DNA of 45,838 nt from Planctomycetota bacterium (GTDB taxonomy: Bacteria; Planctomycetota; Phycisphaerae; SM23-33; FEN-1343): contig JAAYZK010000468.1 of the NCBI GenBank assembly GCA_012514895.1, positions 1-45,838 on the forward strand, written 5' to 3'. The notes under the pieces were generated by a model that worked only from the letters and a program-made list of their open reading frames with translations, was not told where the DNA came from and did no database searches. Of this stretch, positions 23,682 to 32,968 are shown one piece after another. Both the position numbers and the translations under genes were made by a program. Position 1 is the first letter of the stretch, and each line of letters starts with the position of its first letter.

Positions 23682-25691
23682 TCACGGCAGGACGAGCACC
23701 TCGACGGCGGGCCGGCCGTTGCCCGGCGGCGGGTCCTCCAGCGGGAGGCGCTGGGCGCCGCGGGCGAGCAGGTCGTCGATCAGGGCGGGGGTGATCTCCG
23801 CCCACCACCCGTACGTGCGGCGCAGGCGGGTGATCTCCGGCCAGTTGACCAGGATGTGCGTGATGCCCTGCTCCCGGCGGAGCCGCCGCAGGATCGCCGC
23901 CGCATCGTCGCCGTCGCGGACGGCCCGCACCAGGGGGTCCATCTCCCACGCCGAGGCGTAACGCAGGTCCCCGGGGAACCCGTACACCTGGGCGTCGCCG
24001 ACGAACAGCAGCCGCTGCCCGTGCCGCCACTGGTCCAGCAGGGGCCCGTAACGGATCTCGGCCAGGCGCTTCGGATCCATCCCGTGCAGGGCGGCGGGCT
24101 GCTCGAAGATCCGCAGGCACCCCATCTCGACCTGGTAGAGCCCCCACGCGCAGGCGAGGCCCACGGCCGCCGCGGCGACGGCCGCGCCGTTGGCGGCGAC
24201 GGGGCCGAACCGGCGGCCGATCGCCCCGCACGCCGACGCCCCCAGCACCGCCAGCGGCACCACCGCCGGCAGCAGGAACCGCGGGGGCATGTGCGTCAGC
24301 GTCGCCCACGCCAGCACCTGGATCGCCAGGATCCCCACGCAGCACCGGTCGATCGGATCGGCCCGGCGCCACCGCCCCACCGCCAGGGCCGCGCCGGCCA
24401 GGCCGAGGATGCCCAGGGCCGGTCCGAACCCGCGGACCGCCACGAACGGCTCGGGCAGGTGCGCCGGCTTCTGAGGCCAGGGCACCGCCGCGTGCCCGCG
24501 GTCCCACCGGGCGACCTGTTCGGCCGTCCAGTCGCCGGCGCCGAAGAGGCCCGTGGCCAGGGGGAACACCGGGTTGCCCGTCTCGGCCGCGTTGCGGATG
24601 AGCCACGGGCTCGCCGCGGCCGCACACACCCCCGCCGCCGCCAGCACGTGGGCCAGCAGCCGTCGGCGCCCGCGTGCGGCGACGAGCATCACGGCCAGCA
24701 CGGGCGCCGCCACGAGCCCCACCGAGAGGTATTTCGTCGCGCACGCCCCCCCGCAGGCCAGGCCGACCATCGCCGCCGACCGCCACGACGGCCGCGCGTG
24801 CCAGACCCGCAGCCAGGCCAGCGCCACGGCCAGACAGGCCGCCTGGCTCAGTTCGACGAAGGCCAGCCAACTGAGGCTCAGCGCCAGCGGCGCCGTCGCC
24901 AGCAGCAGCGCCGTCCATCGCCGGCGCTGCCCCTGCGGCACCGCCGTCACCGCCGCGGCCACCGCCAGCACGCCCCACAGGCCATGCGTGAGCTTCGCGG
25001 CGTACGCCCCGGCCCACGGGTCGCCCTTGAGGCACATGCCCAGCAGGAAGAGCATCTCCCCGCCCAGGGGATAGTGGCTGTAGGTGTTGTGCGGCAGGGC
25101 GGTGATGCGGCCGTTGGCGAGGAACTCGCGGGGAATCTGCAGATGGTAGGACACCACGTCGTAGTAGTCGGCGGTAGCCAGGCCGATGAATCCGGGCGGC
25201 ATGGACGCCCCGGCCAGCCACAACCCCGCCGCCAGGGCCGGCACCACGCCGAACAGCCACCCCGGCGCCACCCTGGGAGGAATCCGCACGCCGCGGACCC
25301 ACCCATGCACCGCCCACGCGGCGGCGGAGATGCCGATCCCCACCACCGGCCAGGCGACGGTGCACGACAGGACGTCGTCGCGGGCCGATCCGGCCGCCAG
25401 CGTCGCCGTGCCCAGCATCCACAGGCCCGCCGCGACGCTCGTCACCGCCAGCAGCTCCGGCGGAGTCCGGTCGGGAACCACGCGCCGCAGCACGAGCCAG
25501 CCCCAGCCGCCGGCGGCCAGGAAGACCGCCATCGCGACGGGCAGGTCCATCAGCAGTACGCAGGCCAGGCCCGGCAGACCGACCGGACCGACCGCCAGGA
25601 CCAGCACGAGGGCCGCCCCGCCCGCCAGCGCCGCCGCGACGGTGAGCGTCGAGGCGCGGGGGGCGGTCGCGGACAGGATCGGTTCGGCCAT
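23682..25691 (-). CDS. Polytopic membrane protein, GT39/ArnT-like glycosyltransferase
   Basis: 669 residues with roughly a dozen hydrophobic segments and a soluble C-terminal part (from about residue 540). The loop after the early membrane segments reads TADYYDVVSYHLQIPREFLANGRI...YSHYPLGGEMLFLLG, which resembles the first periplasmic loop of dolichyl/undecaprenyl-phosphate-sugar-dependent transferases (acidic residues, then a conserved Tyr-Pro). It would move a sugar from a lipid carrier to a protein or glycan outside the membrane. The C-terminal fragment FVGDAQVYGFPGDLRYASAWE and ITHILVNWPEITRLRR are further conserved-looking parts. The gene follows the DUF493 gene by 43 nt and is convergent with nadA. 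The specific donor and acceptor are unknown. Confidence 0.65.
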   Translation of the reverse strand: MAEPILSATAPRASTLTVAAALAGGAALVLVLAVGPVGLPGLACVLLMDLPVAMAVFLAAGGWGWLVLRRVVPDRTPPELLAVTSVAAGLWMLGTATLAAGSARDDVLSCTVAWPVVGIGISAAAWAVHGWVRGVRIPPRVAPGWLFGVVPALAAGLWLAGASMPPGFIGLATADYYDVVSYHLQIPREFLANGRITALPHNTYSHYPLGGEMLFLLGMCLKGDPWAGAYAAKLTHGLWGVLAVAAAVTAVPQGQRRRWTALLLATAPLALSLSWLAFVELSQAACLAVALAWLRVWHARPSWRSAAMVGLACGGACATKYLSVGLVAAPVLAVMLVAARGRRRLLAHVLAAAGVCAAAASPWLIRNAAETGNPVFPLATGLFGAGDWTAEQVARWDRGHAAVPWPQKPAHLPEPFVAVRGFGPALGILGLAGAALAVGRWRRADPIDRCCVGILAIQVLAWATLTHMPPRFLLPAVVPLAVLGASACGAIGRRFGPVAANGAAVAAAAVGLACAWGLYQVEMGCLRIFEQPAALHGMDPKRLAEIRYGPLLDQWRHGQRLLFVGDAQVYGFPGDLRYASAWEMDPLVRAVRDGDDAAAILRRLRREQGITHILVNWPEITRLRRTYGWWAEITPALIDDLLARGAQRLPLEDPPPGNGRPAVEVLVLP

Positions 25692-25734
25692 CGCGTGTCG
25701 GTGTCCCGGATCGTCGGCGGCGCCTGGCGTTACG

Positions 25735-26001
25735 TCAGATCACCATCACGACGTCTTCGTGCGTGTTGATCGCGACGAACAGGGCGTCGCGGTCGGCTTC
25801 GTCGACGACGGTCAGTTCCACGGTGTAACTGCAGTACTTGCCGGTCCGGCTCGTCCTGGACGGCGCGGCGGCGTAGTCGCGCCGGTCGAACACCTCGGCG
25901 ATGGCCGCGCAGACGGCCGCGGCGTCGGCGCCGATGACGGTGTACGCCCAGGTGCACGGATAGTCGATAACAGGTTTTCTTGTCGGCAGTTCAGGATCCA
26001 T
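25735..26001 (-). CDS. DUF493 (YbeD-like) family protein
   Basis: A small protein of 88 residues starting at ATG 26001 (GTG 26010 possible). The pattern PVIDYPCTWAYTVIGADAAAVCAAIAEVF, then GKYCSYTVELTVVDEADRDALFVAINTHEDVVMVI follows DUF493: a ferredoxin-like alpha/beta fold with an FPCxYxxKVIG-type first strand, a central GKYxSxT and a final hydrophobic strand. It resembles ACT-like regulatory domains; E. coli YbeD sits near lipoate genes, but no such link is visible here. It is the first gene of a pair with the GT39-like membrane protein. Confidence 0.75.
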   Translation of the reverse strand: MDPELPTRKPVIDYPCTWAYTVIGADAAAVCAAIAEVFDRRDYAAAPSRTSRTGKYCSYTVELTVVDEADRDALFVAINTHEDVVMVI

Positions 26002-26157
26002 CGCTCTCACCGGCCGTCCGGAACGCCTCCGGCCTCCATTGAAAGGATATCAGTCTGCACGGCCGTTGAGAAGGCTTTCCCGACTCCGCAGGCCTCCGCG
26101 CGCTGCTGAAGAGGGCGGACAGGGGGAATAATCCATGAGGGAGAGAGGATGGTGAGT

Positions 26158-26397
26158 ATGAGAGCCTTTCGCATGGCGCTGGTGGGCGTGGTGGCGGCCG
26201 TCGCGATGCTCGCCGGCTGCAACGGGCCGGAGTATCGCCCTATCGTGCCCCCCACCCCGACGTGGGCGGAGTGCATCCCCGAGCACAGCTACCTTTACGG
26301 CTACTGGGGCCCGGGCATCGTCCGGTACGACCTGCTCAAGTTCACCACGTACACCGGGGACTACGTCGACTGCGACTACGACCGCGGGGACTACTGA
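26158..26397 (+). CDS. Small lipoprotein with Tyr/Asp-rich tail
   Basis: A 79-residue protein. ATG 26158 was chosen over ATG 26149 because AGAGG (26144-26148) is then at a normal distance. A basic start (MRAFR), a hydrophobic core and LAGC with Cys21 form a lipoprotein signal. The mature 59 residues contain PTWAECIPEHSYLYGYWGPGI and end in YTGDYVDCDYDRGDY, rich in Tyr and Asp with two more Cys. No family was recognised. Its stop TGA is immediately followed by the reverse stop of dnaE. An AATAAT (26127-26132) upstream may be its -10 box. Confidence 0.6.
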   Translation: MRAFRMALVGVVAAVAMLAGCNGPEYRPIVPPTPTWAECIPEHSYLYGYWGPGIVRYDLLKFTTYTGDYVDCDYDRGDY

Positions 26398-29300
26398 TCA
26401 GTTGAAGCGGGTCACCGCTTCGCTGGCGACGCCGGCCTGACCGCGGGCGGACTCCTGGCCGTTGCGCTGCCGCCACGAGCGGCGGCCGTTGCCGCGGGCG
26501 CTCTCGGCGGGACGGCCGCGGAACAGGACGTTGCGTTCGTCCAGCAGGCTCACCAGCCGCTGCATCAACCGGCGGGTGGGCGCTACGCGCCACTGCTCAT
26601 CGGCCCGCAGTTGCACGCGCAACTGCGGCGCCGAGGGCGGCGCCAGGGTCAGGTGGACCGGGCAGGATCCCCGCGCCGCCACCAGCGTGTCGGCCAGCAC
26701 GCGCAGCCGGTCGGCGTCGCCGAGGATCGGATCGAGCGCCAGTTCGACCCGCCCGGTCAGGCGCTCGACGGCGTCGTCCATGGGGATGACCTCCTCGACG
26801 ATGATGCTGGGCTCCTCCCGCCGCCGGTCCACCGTGCCGCGCAGGAAGACCATCGCCTCGGCCCGCATCAGGTGGCCGTACTGCTCGAACGTGTCGCTGA
26901 AGGCCACCGCGTCGGCCGCCCCGGTGAGATCCTCCACGGTCATCATCGCCATCTTCGATCCGGCCGACTGGCCCTTCTTGACGAAGGTGGGGCGCACCTG
27001 GCTGATCATCACGCCGATGGTGACGGCGGCGCCCTCGGGCTTGTCCTTGATCTGGGCGAGCTTGGTGCTGCCCAGCATGTCCAGTTCCCGCCCGTGGCTG
27101 GTCAGCGGGTGGCTCGTGATGTAGAAGCCCAGGGTTTCCTTTTCGGCCTTGAGCAGTTGCGCCTCGGTCCAGGCCGGCACGTCGGGGAAGCGCGGGGCCT
27201 CGGCCCCGTCGGCGTCGTCGGTCTCGCGGGAGAAGGTCTCGAAGAAGTTCATCTGCCCGCTGCGCCGGTCGGCGGCGTGGCCCTGGCCGGACTGGATCGC
27301 GGCGTCCAGCGCCGCGGTCATCGCCGCGCGGTGGGCGCCCATCCCGTCGAAGGCGCCGCACTTGATCATCGCCTCGATGGTGGCGCGGTTGACGGCCCGC
27401 AGGTCGACGTTCTCGCAGAAGTGGAACAGGTCGACGAACTTGCCGACGGCCTTGCGGGCGTCGAGGATGGCCTCGACGGCCTTGGAGCCGACGCCCTTGA
27501 TCGCCGCCAGCCCGAACAGGATGCCCTCGCCGACCACCGTGAAGTCGGCCGCCGAAGCGTTGACGCTGGGCGGGCCGACGCGGATGTCCATGGCGGTGCA
27601 CTCGTCGAGGTACGCGCTGAGCTTCTCGCTGTCGCCGGCCTCGAACGTGAGGGTCGCGGCCATGAACTGCCTGGGGTAGTGGACCTTGAACCACGCGCTC
27701 TGGTAGGCCACGATCGCGTAGCGCGTCGAGTGGGCCTTGTTGAAGCCGTACCCGGCGAACTTGAGGATCAGGTCGAACAACTGCTCGGCTTCGGCGGCGC
27801 TGATGCCGTTGGCCTGGGCGCCGCCGAGGAAGTTGGGCCGCTCGCCGGCGATGACCTTCTCCTTCTTCTTGGAGATCGCCTTGATGAGCGTCAGGGCGCG
27901 GTTGAGCGGCAGTTGGCCCAGGCGGTTGAGCACCTGCATGACCTGTTCCTGGTAGGCCATGATGCCGTACGTCTCTTCGAGGATGTCGTCGACCAGCGGG
28001 TGGACGCTGGGCACCGGTTCATTGCCGCTCTTGCGGGCGCAGTAGGTGGGGATGAGCTCCATTGGCCCGGGGCGGTACATGGCGTTGGCGGCGATGATCT
28101 GCTCGATCCGGTCGGGCTGGATCTGCTGCAGGACGTTGCGCATGCCGCCGGACTCGAACTGGAACACGCCGGCGGTGCGGCCCTCCTTGAAGAGCCGGTA
28201 GACCTCCGCGTCGTCCAGGGGGAGCTGCTCGGGGTCGATGCGTTGTCCGGTCTGCTGCTCGACCAGGTCGCGCGCCCGCTGGATGATGGTCAGCGTGCGC
28301 AGGCCCAGGAAGTCCATCTTCATCAGCCCGACCTTGTCGCAGGTGGGCCCGTCCCACTGCGTGATGGCCGCGTCGCTGCCGGCCTGGCGGTAGAGCGGGA
28401 CGATTTCCTCCAGCGGGGTCGAGGCGATGACCACCCCGGCGGCGTGGACGCCGGCGTGGCGGGCGAGACCCTCGAGGTTCCGCGCGTGGTCCAGCAGCAG
28501 CCGCGTCCGCTGGTCGGAGTCGTACATCGCCTTGAGGTCCGGCTCGGCGGCCAGGGCCGAGTCGATGGTGACCTTCAGCCCGTCGGGCACGAGTTTGCAG
28601 ATCTTGTCGACCTCCGGCAGGGGGATGCCCATGACGCGTCCGACGTCGCGGATCGCGGCCTTGGCCTTGAGGGTTCCGTAGGTGATGATCTGGGCGACGT
28701 GCCCGTACTTCTGGCGGACGTACTCGATGACCTTGGCGCGCCCCTCCTGGCAGATGTCGATGTCGATGTCGGGCGCTTCGACGCGCTGCGGGTCGGTGAA
28801 GCGCTCGAACAGCAGGCCGTACTTGAGCGGATCGACGTCGGCGATGCCCAGCACGTAGCCCAGCAGCGTCGCCACGCCGCTGCCGCGCGGGGCCGAGGGG
28901 ATGTCGTTGTCGCGGGCGTACTGGACGAAGTCGTTGACGATCAGGAAGTAGGAGCTGTAGCCCTTGTCGCGGATGACCTGCAGCTCCCGCTGGAGGCGTT
29001 CGACGTAGGCCGCCGGAGGATTGTCGCCGCAGCGGCGGCGGAGGCCCTCGGCGGCCAGGGCGCCGAGGTAGTCGTCGTCGCTCGCCCCGTCGGGGGTGGC
29101 GAAGACCGGCAGGTGCGAGGCGCTGAAGTCCAGCTCGGCGTTGCACATCGCGGCGATCCGCAGCGTGTTGTCGGCCGCCTCGCTCCAGCGGGCCAGGGCC
29201 TGGCGCATCTCCTGGGGGCTCTTGAGGTACAGCTCCGGCGGGTAGGCGTCGCCGATGGAGGTCTCGGCCATGCTCTTGCCGGTGGAGATGCAGCAGAGGA

Positions 29301-29961
29301 CCTCGTGGCTGGGTTTGTGGTCGCGGGTGAGGAAGTGCACGTCGTTGGTGCCCACCAGGGGCACGCCCAGCTCGCGCGCGACCTCGACCAGCAGGGGGTT
29401 GGCCTTCGTCTGGTCGTCGACGCCCTGGTTCTGGATCTCGATGAAGAAGCGCTCGGGGCCGAAGATCTCCAGGTACTGGCGGGCCACCTGGCGGGCGTGG
29501 TCGGCCCGCCCGCTCAGCAGGGCCGTGGGCACCTCCCCGCCCAGGCAGGCGGTGGTGCAGATCAGCCCCTCGTTGAACTCCGCGAGCAGTTCGCGGTCGA
29601 CCCGCGGGCGGTAGTAGAACCCCTCGGTGTACGCGCGGCTGCTGAGTCGCATGAGGTTGCGGAAGCCCGTTTCGTTCATCGCCAGCAGCAGCAGGTGGTA
29701 GCTGGCGTCGGAGATGTTCCCGCTGGAGCGGTCGAAGCGGGACGTCGGGGCGATGTACGCCTCCATGCCGAGGATGGGCTTGATGCCGGCGTCGCGGCAG
29801 GCGTTGTAGAATTCGATCGCGCCGAACAGGTTCCCGTGGTCGGTCAGCGCCAGGGCGTCCATGCCCAGCCTGGCGGCCTGCTTGACCAGGGCCTTGATCG
29901 AGCTGCCGCCGTCCAGCAGGGAGTAATGCGAGTGCACGTGCAGATGAACGAATCCGTCCAT
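26398..29961 (-). CDS. dnaE: DNA polymerase III alpha subunit
   Basis: 1187 residues starting at ATG 29961 with AAAGGA upstream. The N-terminal PHP domain keeps all nine expected metal ligands: His8, His10, Asp17, His42, Glu67, His89, Cys139, Asp207 and His209. The palm carries PDIDIDIC (Asp400 and Asp402) and KMDFLGLRTL for the third catalytic Asp. GYGFNKAHSTRYAIVAYQSAWFKVHYP, the helix-hairpin-helix region, and an OB domain (VTIGVMISQVRP...) follow. It is the main replicative polymerase. The Arg/Gly-rich C-terminal tail (about the last 40 residues) is atypical. A TATAGT (30010-30005) gives a 37-nt leader. Confidence 0.97.
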   Translation of the reverse strand: MDGFVHLHVHSHYSLLDGGSSIKALVKQAARLGMDALALTDHGNLFGAIEFYNACRDAGIKPILGMEAYIAPTSRFDRSSGNISDASYHLLLLAMNETGFRNLMRLSSRAYTEGFYYRPRVDRELLAEFNEGLICTTACLGGEVPTALLSGRADHARQVARQYLEIFGPERFFIEIQNQGVDDQTKANPLLVEVARELGVPLVGTNDVHFLTRDHKPSHEVLCCISTGKSMAETSIGDAYPPELYLKSPQEMRQALARWSEAADNTLRIAAMCNAELDFSASHLPVFATPDGASDDDYLGALAAEGLRRRCGDNPPAAYVERLQRELQVIRDKGYSSYFLIVNDFVQYARDNDIPSAPRGSGVATLLGYVLGIADVDPLKYGLLFERFTDPQRVEAPDIDIDICQEGRAKVIEYVRQKYGHVAQIITYGTLKAKAAIRDVGRVMGIPLPEVDKICKLVPDGLKVTIDSALAAEPDLKAMYDSDQRTRLLLDHARNLEGLARHAGVHAAGVVIASTPLEEIVPLYRQAGSDAAITQWDGPTCDKVGLMKMDFLGLRTLTIIQRARDLVEQQTGQRIDPEQLPLDDAEVYRLFKEGRTAGVFQFESGGMRNVLQQIQPDRIEQIIAANAMYRPGPMELIPTYCARKSGNEPVPSVHPLVDDILEETYGIMAYQEQVMQVLNRLGQLPLNRALTLIKAISKKKEKVIAGERPNFLGGAQANGISAAEAEQLFDLILKFAGYGFNKAHSTRYAIVAYQSAWFKVHYPRQFMAATLTFEAGDSEKLSAYLDECTAMDIRVGPPSVNASAADFTVVGEGILFGLAAIKGVGSKAVEAILDARKAVGKFVDLFHFCENVDLRAVNRATIEAMIKCGAFDGMGAHRAAMTAALDAAIQSGQGHAADRRSGQMNFFETFSRETDDADGAEAPRFPDVPAWTEAQLLKAEKETLGFYITSHPLTSHGRELDMLGSTKLAQIKDKPEGAAVTIGVMISQVRPTFVKKGQSAGSKMAMMTVEDLTGAADAVAFSDTFEQYGHLMRAEAMVFLRGTVDRRREEPSIIVEEVIPMDDAVERLTGRVELALDPILGDADRLRVLADTLVAARGSCPVHLTLAPPSAPQLRVQLRADEQWRVAPTRRLMQRLVSLLDERNVLFRGRPAESARGNGRRSWRQRNGQESARGQAGVASEAVTRFN

Positions 29962-30004
29962 GGTCGTCCTTTACCGTAACGGGGTTCCGGTGGATCCAGG
30001 TCGG

Positions 30005-30010
30005 ACTATA
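30005..30010 (-). promoter_or_regulatory. -10 box for dnaE
   Basis: TATAGT on the minus strand in the rsgA-dnaE gap. It would start transcription near 29998, 37 nt before the dnaE ATG. No good -35 is visible at 16-18 nt. Confidence 0.45.
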
Positions 30011-30052
30011 CCACTGACGGGCGGCCGCTTTCCAGCCGCCGGGGCGAAAGAC

Positions 30053-31219
30053 TCACCCGCCGCCGCCCTCGATCGACTCCAAGATCCGCAGATAGCTGAC
30101 GTAACGTCTTTCGGGCACCGTGCCGGCCTCGACGGCGGCCTGGACGGCGCAGTCGGGCTCGTGCGTGTGGGAGCAGTCGCGGAACCTGCACTGCGGGGCC
30201 AGGGCGGCAATCTCGGGGAAGTACCACGGCAGGTCGGCCTTGTCGATCTCCAGCCCCAGCTCGCGGATGCCCGGGGTGTCGACGACCGACCCGCCGAAGG
30301 GCAGATCGTACAAGGTCGCCGCCGTGGTGGTGTGGCGGCCGCGCTGGTCGGCCTGGCGAACCTCGCGGGTGACCAGCTCCAGTTCCGGCACCAGGGCATT
30401 CAACAGGCTGCTCTTGCCCACCCCCGACGCGCCCGCCAGGATGCTGCGCCGGCCGGTGAGCAGCTCCCGGACCGCATCGAGCCCCTCGCCCGTCCGGGAC
30501 GAGCAGGTCAGGTAACTGACGCCCAGCGGCACGTACTCGTCCAGCAGGGCGTGGTCGAAGTCGCCCAGGTCGATCTTGTTGACCACCAGCACCAGCGGCA
30601 GTTCGCCCCGCTCGGCCACGATGAGATAGCGGTCCAGCAGCCCCCGGCGGAAGCGCGGCTGCGCCACAGCGCCGATGACCACCAACTGGTCCATGTTGGC
30701 GGCGATGACCTTCTCGAAGATCTCCGTCTCGTACGGGTCGCGGCGTTTGCCCCGCATGGACTGGGGGCGCGACAGGGCCGTCCGGCGCGGGGCGCGCTGG
30801 AGGATGAGGGCGTCGACGCGCCGGCCGTCGATGTCCTGCTGCCCGCCCTGGATCTCGCCGCGGGTCTCGGGCATCACGGCGAGGGTGACTTCGTCGCCCA
30901 CCGCCAGGGCGCTGGACAGCGGCGCCGGGCGGAACGTCCCAGCCAGCCCGCACTGCAGGTCGCCGTGATCGGCGGTACGGACGATGGCGCCGCCGGGGTA
31001 CAGCAGCACCACGGTGCCGGCGACCCTCTGGCCGTCGCCGGCCGGCTCGGCCTGCTGGTCGGCGAAGATGGCCTCGTCCTGCTTCTGACCCGGCAGCTTG
31101 ACCCTGCGGCGGCTCAGCCGCCGGCGGCTCTCGGCGTCCTCGCTGGCCAGGTGGCCGCTGCGGTGCAGTTGCTCCCAGCTCTTGCGGCGATGTTGGCTCT
31201 TTCCCTTGCGCTTGGCCAT
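30053..31219 (-). CDS. rsgA: Ribosome small-subunit-dependent GTPase A
   Basis: A 388-residue circularly permuted GTPase. The OB-fold region (GTVVLLYPGGAIVRTADHG...) is followed by G4 NKID, then the P-loop GASGVGKSSLLNAL, GRHTTTAATLYDLPFGG and G3 DTPGIRELGL. The zinc motif CRFRDCSHTHEPDC is intact. It acts in late 30S subunit maturation. The N-terminal ~45 residues are strongly basic. ATG 31219 has no RBS; a TATACT (31236-31231) ends 11 nt before it, giving a leader of about 5 nt. The gene lies 28 nt after ubiB. Confidence 0.95.
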   Translation of the reverse strand: MAKRKGKSQHRRKSWEQLHRSGHLASEDAESRRRLSRRRVKLPGQKQDEAIFADQQAEPAGDGQRVAGTVVLLYPGGAIVRTADHGDLQCGLAGTFRPAPLSSALAVGDEVTLAVMPETRGEIQGGQQDIDGRRVDALILQRAPRRTALSRPQSMRGKRRDPYETEIFEKVIAANMDQLVVIGAVAQPRFRRGLLDRYLIVAERGELPLVLVVNKIDLGDFDHALLDEYVPLGVSYLTCSSRTGEGLDAVRELLTGRRSILAGASGVGKSSLLNALVPELELVTREVRQADQRGRHTTTAATLYDLPFGGSVVDTPGIRELGLEIDKADLPWYFPEIAALAPQCRFRDCSHTHEPDCAVQAAVEAGTVPERRYVSYLRILESIEGGGG

Positions 31220-31230
31220 AGGCGCCCGCC

Positions 31231-31236
31231 AGTATA
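31231..31236 (-). promoter_or_regulatory. -10 box for rsgA, near-leaderless
   Basis: TATACT on the minus strand; TCGAAA is 18 nt upstream in the ubiB end. Predicted +1 is about 31224, five bases before the rsgA ATG. Confidence 0.45.
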
Positions 31237-31247
31237 CACCCCGGCGG

Positions 31248-32936
31248 TCACAGTTTTCGACTGCGGACGATGGAGATCAGCAGCCACAGGCCCAGGATGG
31301 CGGCGGTGAGGTAGCCCAGGATGCCCAGCGTCTGGTAGCGCACGAGGTTCAGGATGCTGCCCTCGCCCTGGGTGACCAGCAGGCTGCCGGCGACGACGCT
31401 GCCGGCGATGATCAGGCCGAACGCGATGCGGTTGGAGCTGTGGTCGAGGGTCTGGATGAGCTTGTCGAGGTGCTCGTGCTCGATGTGGACCTGCAGTTGC
31501 CCCCGCTTGAGGTTGGCCAGGATGGCGTTGACCTGCTGGGGAATCGCCAGCCCCAGCTCCGCCAGGTCGCGGGTCGCGCGGCGGCCGAGGCGGGCCAGGC
31601 GGGCCGGGCTGAATCGCTCCAGCATGAGCCGCCGGGCGTAGGGGCGCAGGTGCTCCACCAGGTCGAAGTCCTCGTCCAGCCGCGTCGCCAGGCTCTCGGT
31701 GGTCGTGAGGCTCTTGAGCATCAGCGTGAACTCCGCCGGCGGGCGGATGCGGTGGCGGCGCATGATCGCGAAGGTCTGGCCGATCGCCTGGCCCAGCGAC
31801 AGCTCCTTGAGCGGCGTGTGGCTGTAGCGGTCGAGCATGTCGTCCAGCTCGCCGGTCAGCGCGCGGACGTCGGCGGCCTCGTCCATCAGGCCGGCGCGGG
31901 CCATGGCGTGGATGAGCCGCTCGACGTCCTGGTCGGTGATGGCCAGGATGCACTCGGCCAGCAGGGCCCGGTTCGCCTCGTCCAGGCGGGCGACCTGCCC
32001 GAAGTCGATCGGCGCCAGGACGTTGCCGGGGAGGATGAAGATGTTGCCCGGGTGGGGGTCGGCGTGGAAGAACCGGAAGTCGAACACCTGGCGGAGGATG
32101 AACTGCGCGCCGCGGTGGGCGATCACCCTGGGGTCCAGGCCCGCCTGCTCCAGGGCCGGCACGTCGGTGCACTTGATGCCCCGGATCCGCTCCATCGTCA
32201 GCACGCCCGCCGTCGACCAGGCGTCGTACACCCGGGGGATGTGCACCGTGGGATCGCCGGCGAAGTTGCGGATGAAACGCCGCTGGTTCCGCGCCTCGTT
32301 GCCCAGGTCCACCTCCCTGGACACCGCGTCGGTGAACTCCCGCGCCATGCGGACCGGGTCGATCGCCCGCGCCTCGCTCATCGTGCCGGCCACGAGCTGC
32401 GCCAGGTCCTGGAGGATCTCGCATTCCACGCGGACCCGCTGGACGATGCCCGGGCGGCGCACCTTGACGACCACCTCGTGCCCGTCGGCGGTCGTCGCTC
32501 CGTGCACCTGGGCGATGCTCGCCGCGGCGATCGGTTCGGGGTCGAACGAGGCGAAGACCTCCTCCAGCGGGCGCCCCAGCTCCGCCTCGATCTCCCGGCG
32601 GATCCGGTCGAAGGGCACCGCCGCCACCTGGTCCTGCAGCAGTTCCAGCTCGGCGATGTACTCGGCCGGGACGACGTCCGGGCGGGTGCTGAGCAGTTGG
32701 CCCAGCTTGATGAACGTCGGCCCCAGGTCCTCCAGCGCCAGCCGTACGCGGCGCGGCCGCGACTGGCCCGGCCCGACGCGCCGGACGCGGCTGGGCATCA
32801 CCCTGGCGCCGAGCTTGAGCACCAGCTTGTGGCGAAACGTCTCCAGCACCTCGTCGAAGCCGTACTTCGTCAGCACCGCCACGAGGTGCCGGTAGCGCCG
32901 AACGTGCCGGACGGTGTCGCGCAGGCGGAACTTCAT
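31248..32936 (-). CDS. ubiB: ABC1/UbiB family atypical kinase-like protein
   Basis: A 562-residue protein with the family features in order: the N-terminal KxGQ-containing LGPTFIKLGQLLSTRPDVVP, an A-rich loop with SIAQVHGATTADGHEVVVKVRRPG, the catalytic HADPHPGNIFIL and the metal-binding IDFGQVARLDE. Two C-terminal hydrophobic segments (IAFGLIIAGSVVAGSLLV and LGILGYLTAAILGLWLLISIV) anchor it in the membrane. UbiB/COQ8-type proteins are ATPases that support quinone synthesis or handling of lipid intermediates. The upstream phasin-like gene (32 nt away) is probably co-transcribed. Whether this organism makes ubiquinone is doubtful; a menaquinone or general lipid role is possible. Confidence 0.9.
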   Translation of the reverse strand: MKFRLRDTVRHVRRYRHLVAVLTKYGFDEVLETFRHKLVLKLGARVMPSRVRRVGPGQSRPRRVRLALEDLGPTFIKLGQLLSTRPDVVPAEYIAELELLQDQVAAVPFDRIRREIEAELGRPLEEVFASFDPEPIAAASIAQVHGATTADGHEVVVKVRRPGIVQRVRVECEILQDLAQLVAGTMSEARAIDPVRMAREFTDAVSREVDLGNEARNQRRFIRNFAGDPTVHIPRVYDAWSTAGVLTMERIRGIKCTDVPALEQAGLDPRVIAHRGAQFILRQVFDFRFFHADPHPGNIFILPGNVLAPIDFGQVARLDEANRALLAECILAITDQDVERLIHAMARAGLMDEAADVRALTGELDDMLDRYSHTPLKELSLGQAIGQTFAIMRRHRIRPPAEFTLMLKSLTTTESLATRLDEDFDLVEHLRPYARRLMLERFSPARLARLGRRATRDLAELGLAIPQQVNAILANLKRGQLQVHIEHEHLDKLIQTLDHSSNRIAFGLIIAGSVVAGSLLVTQGEGSILNLVRYQTLGILGYLTAAILGLWLLISIVRSRKL

Positions 32937-32968
32937 CCACGACCCTCGACAGGAGTCACCTCACCGCG

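Noticed and set aside
23028-25769. A 913-codon plus-strand frame over the nadA end and the GT39-like gene
   Set aside because: It overlaps two real genes, is of low complexity (Arg, Pro, Gly) and contains no domain.
26611-29979. A long plus-strand open frame over dnaE
   Set aside because: It mirrors dnaE, has no recognisable motif and no RBS or promoter; an artefact of base composition.
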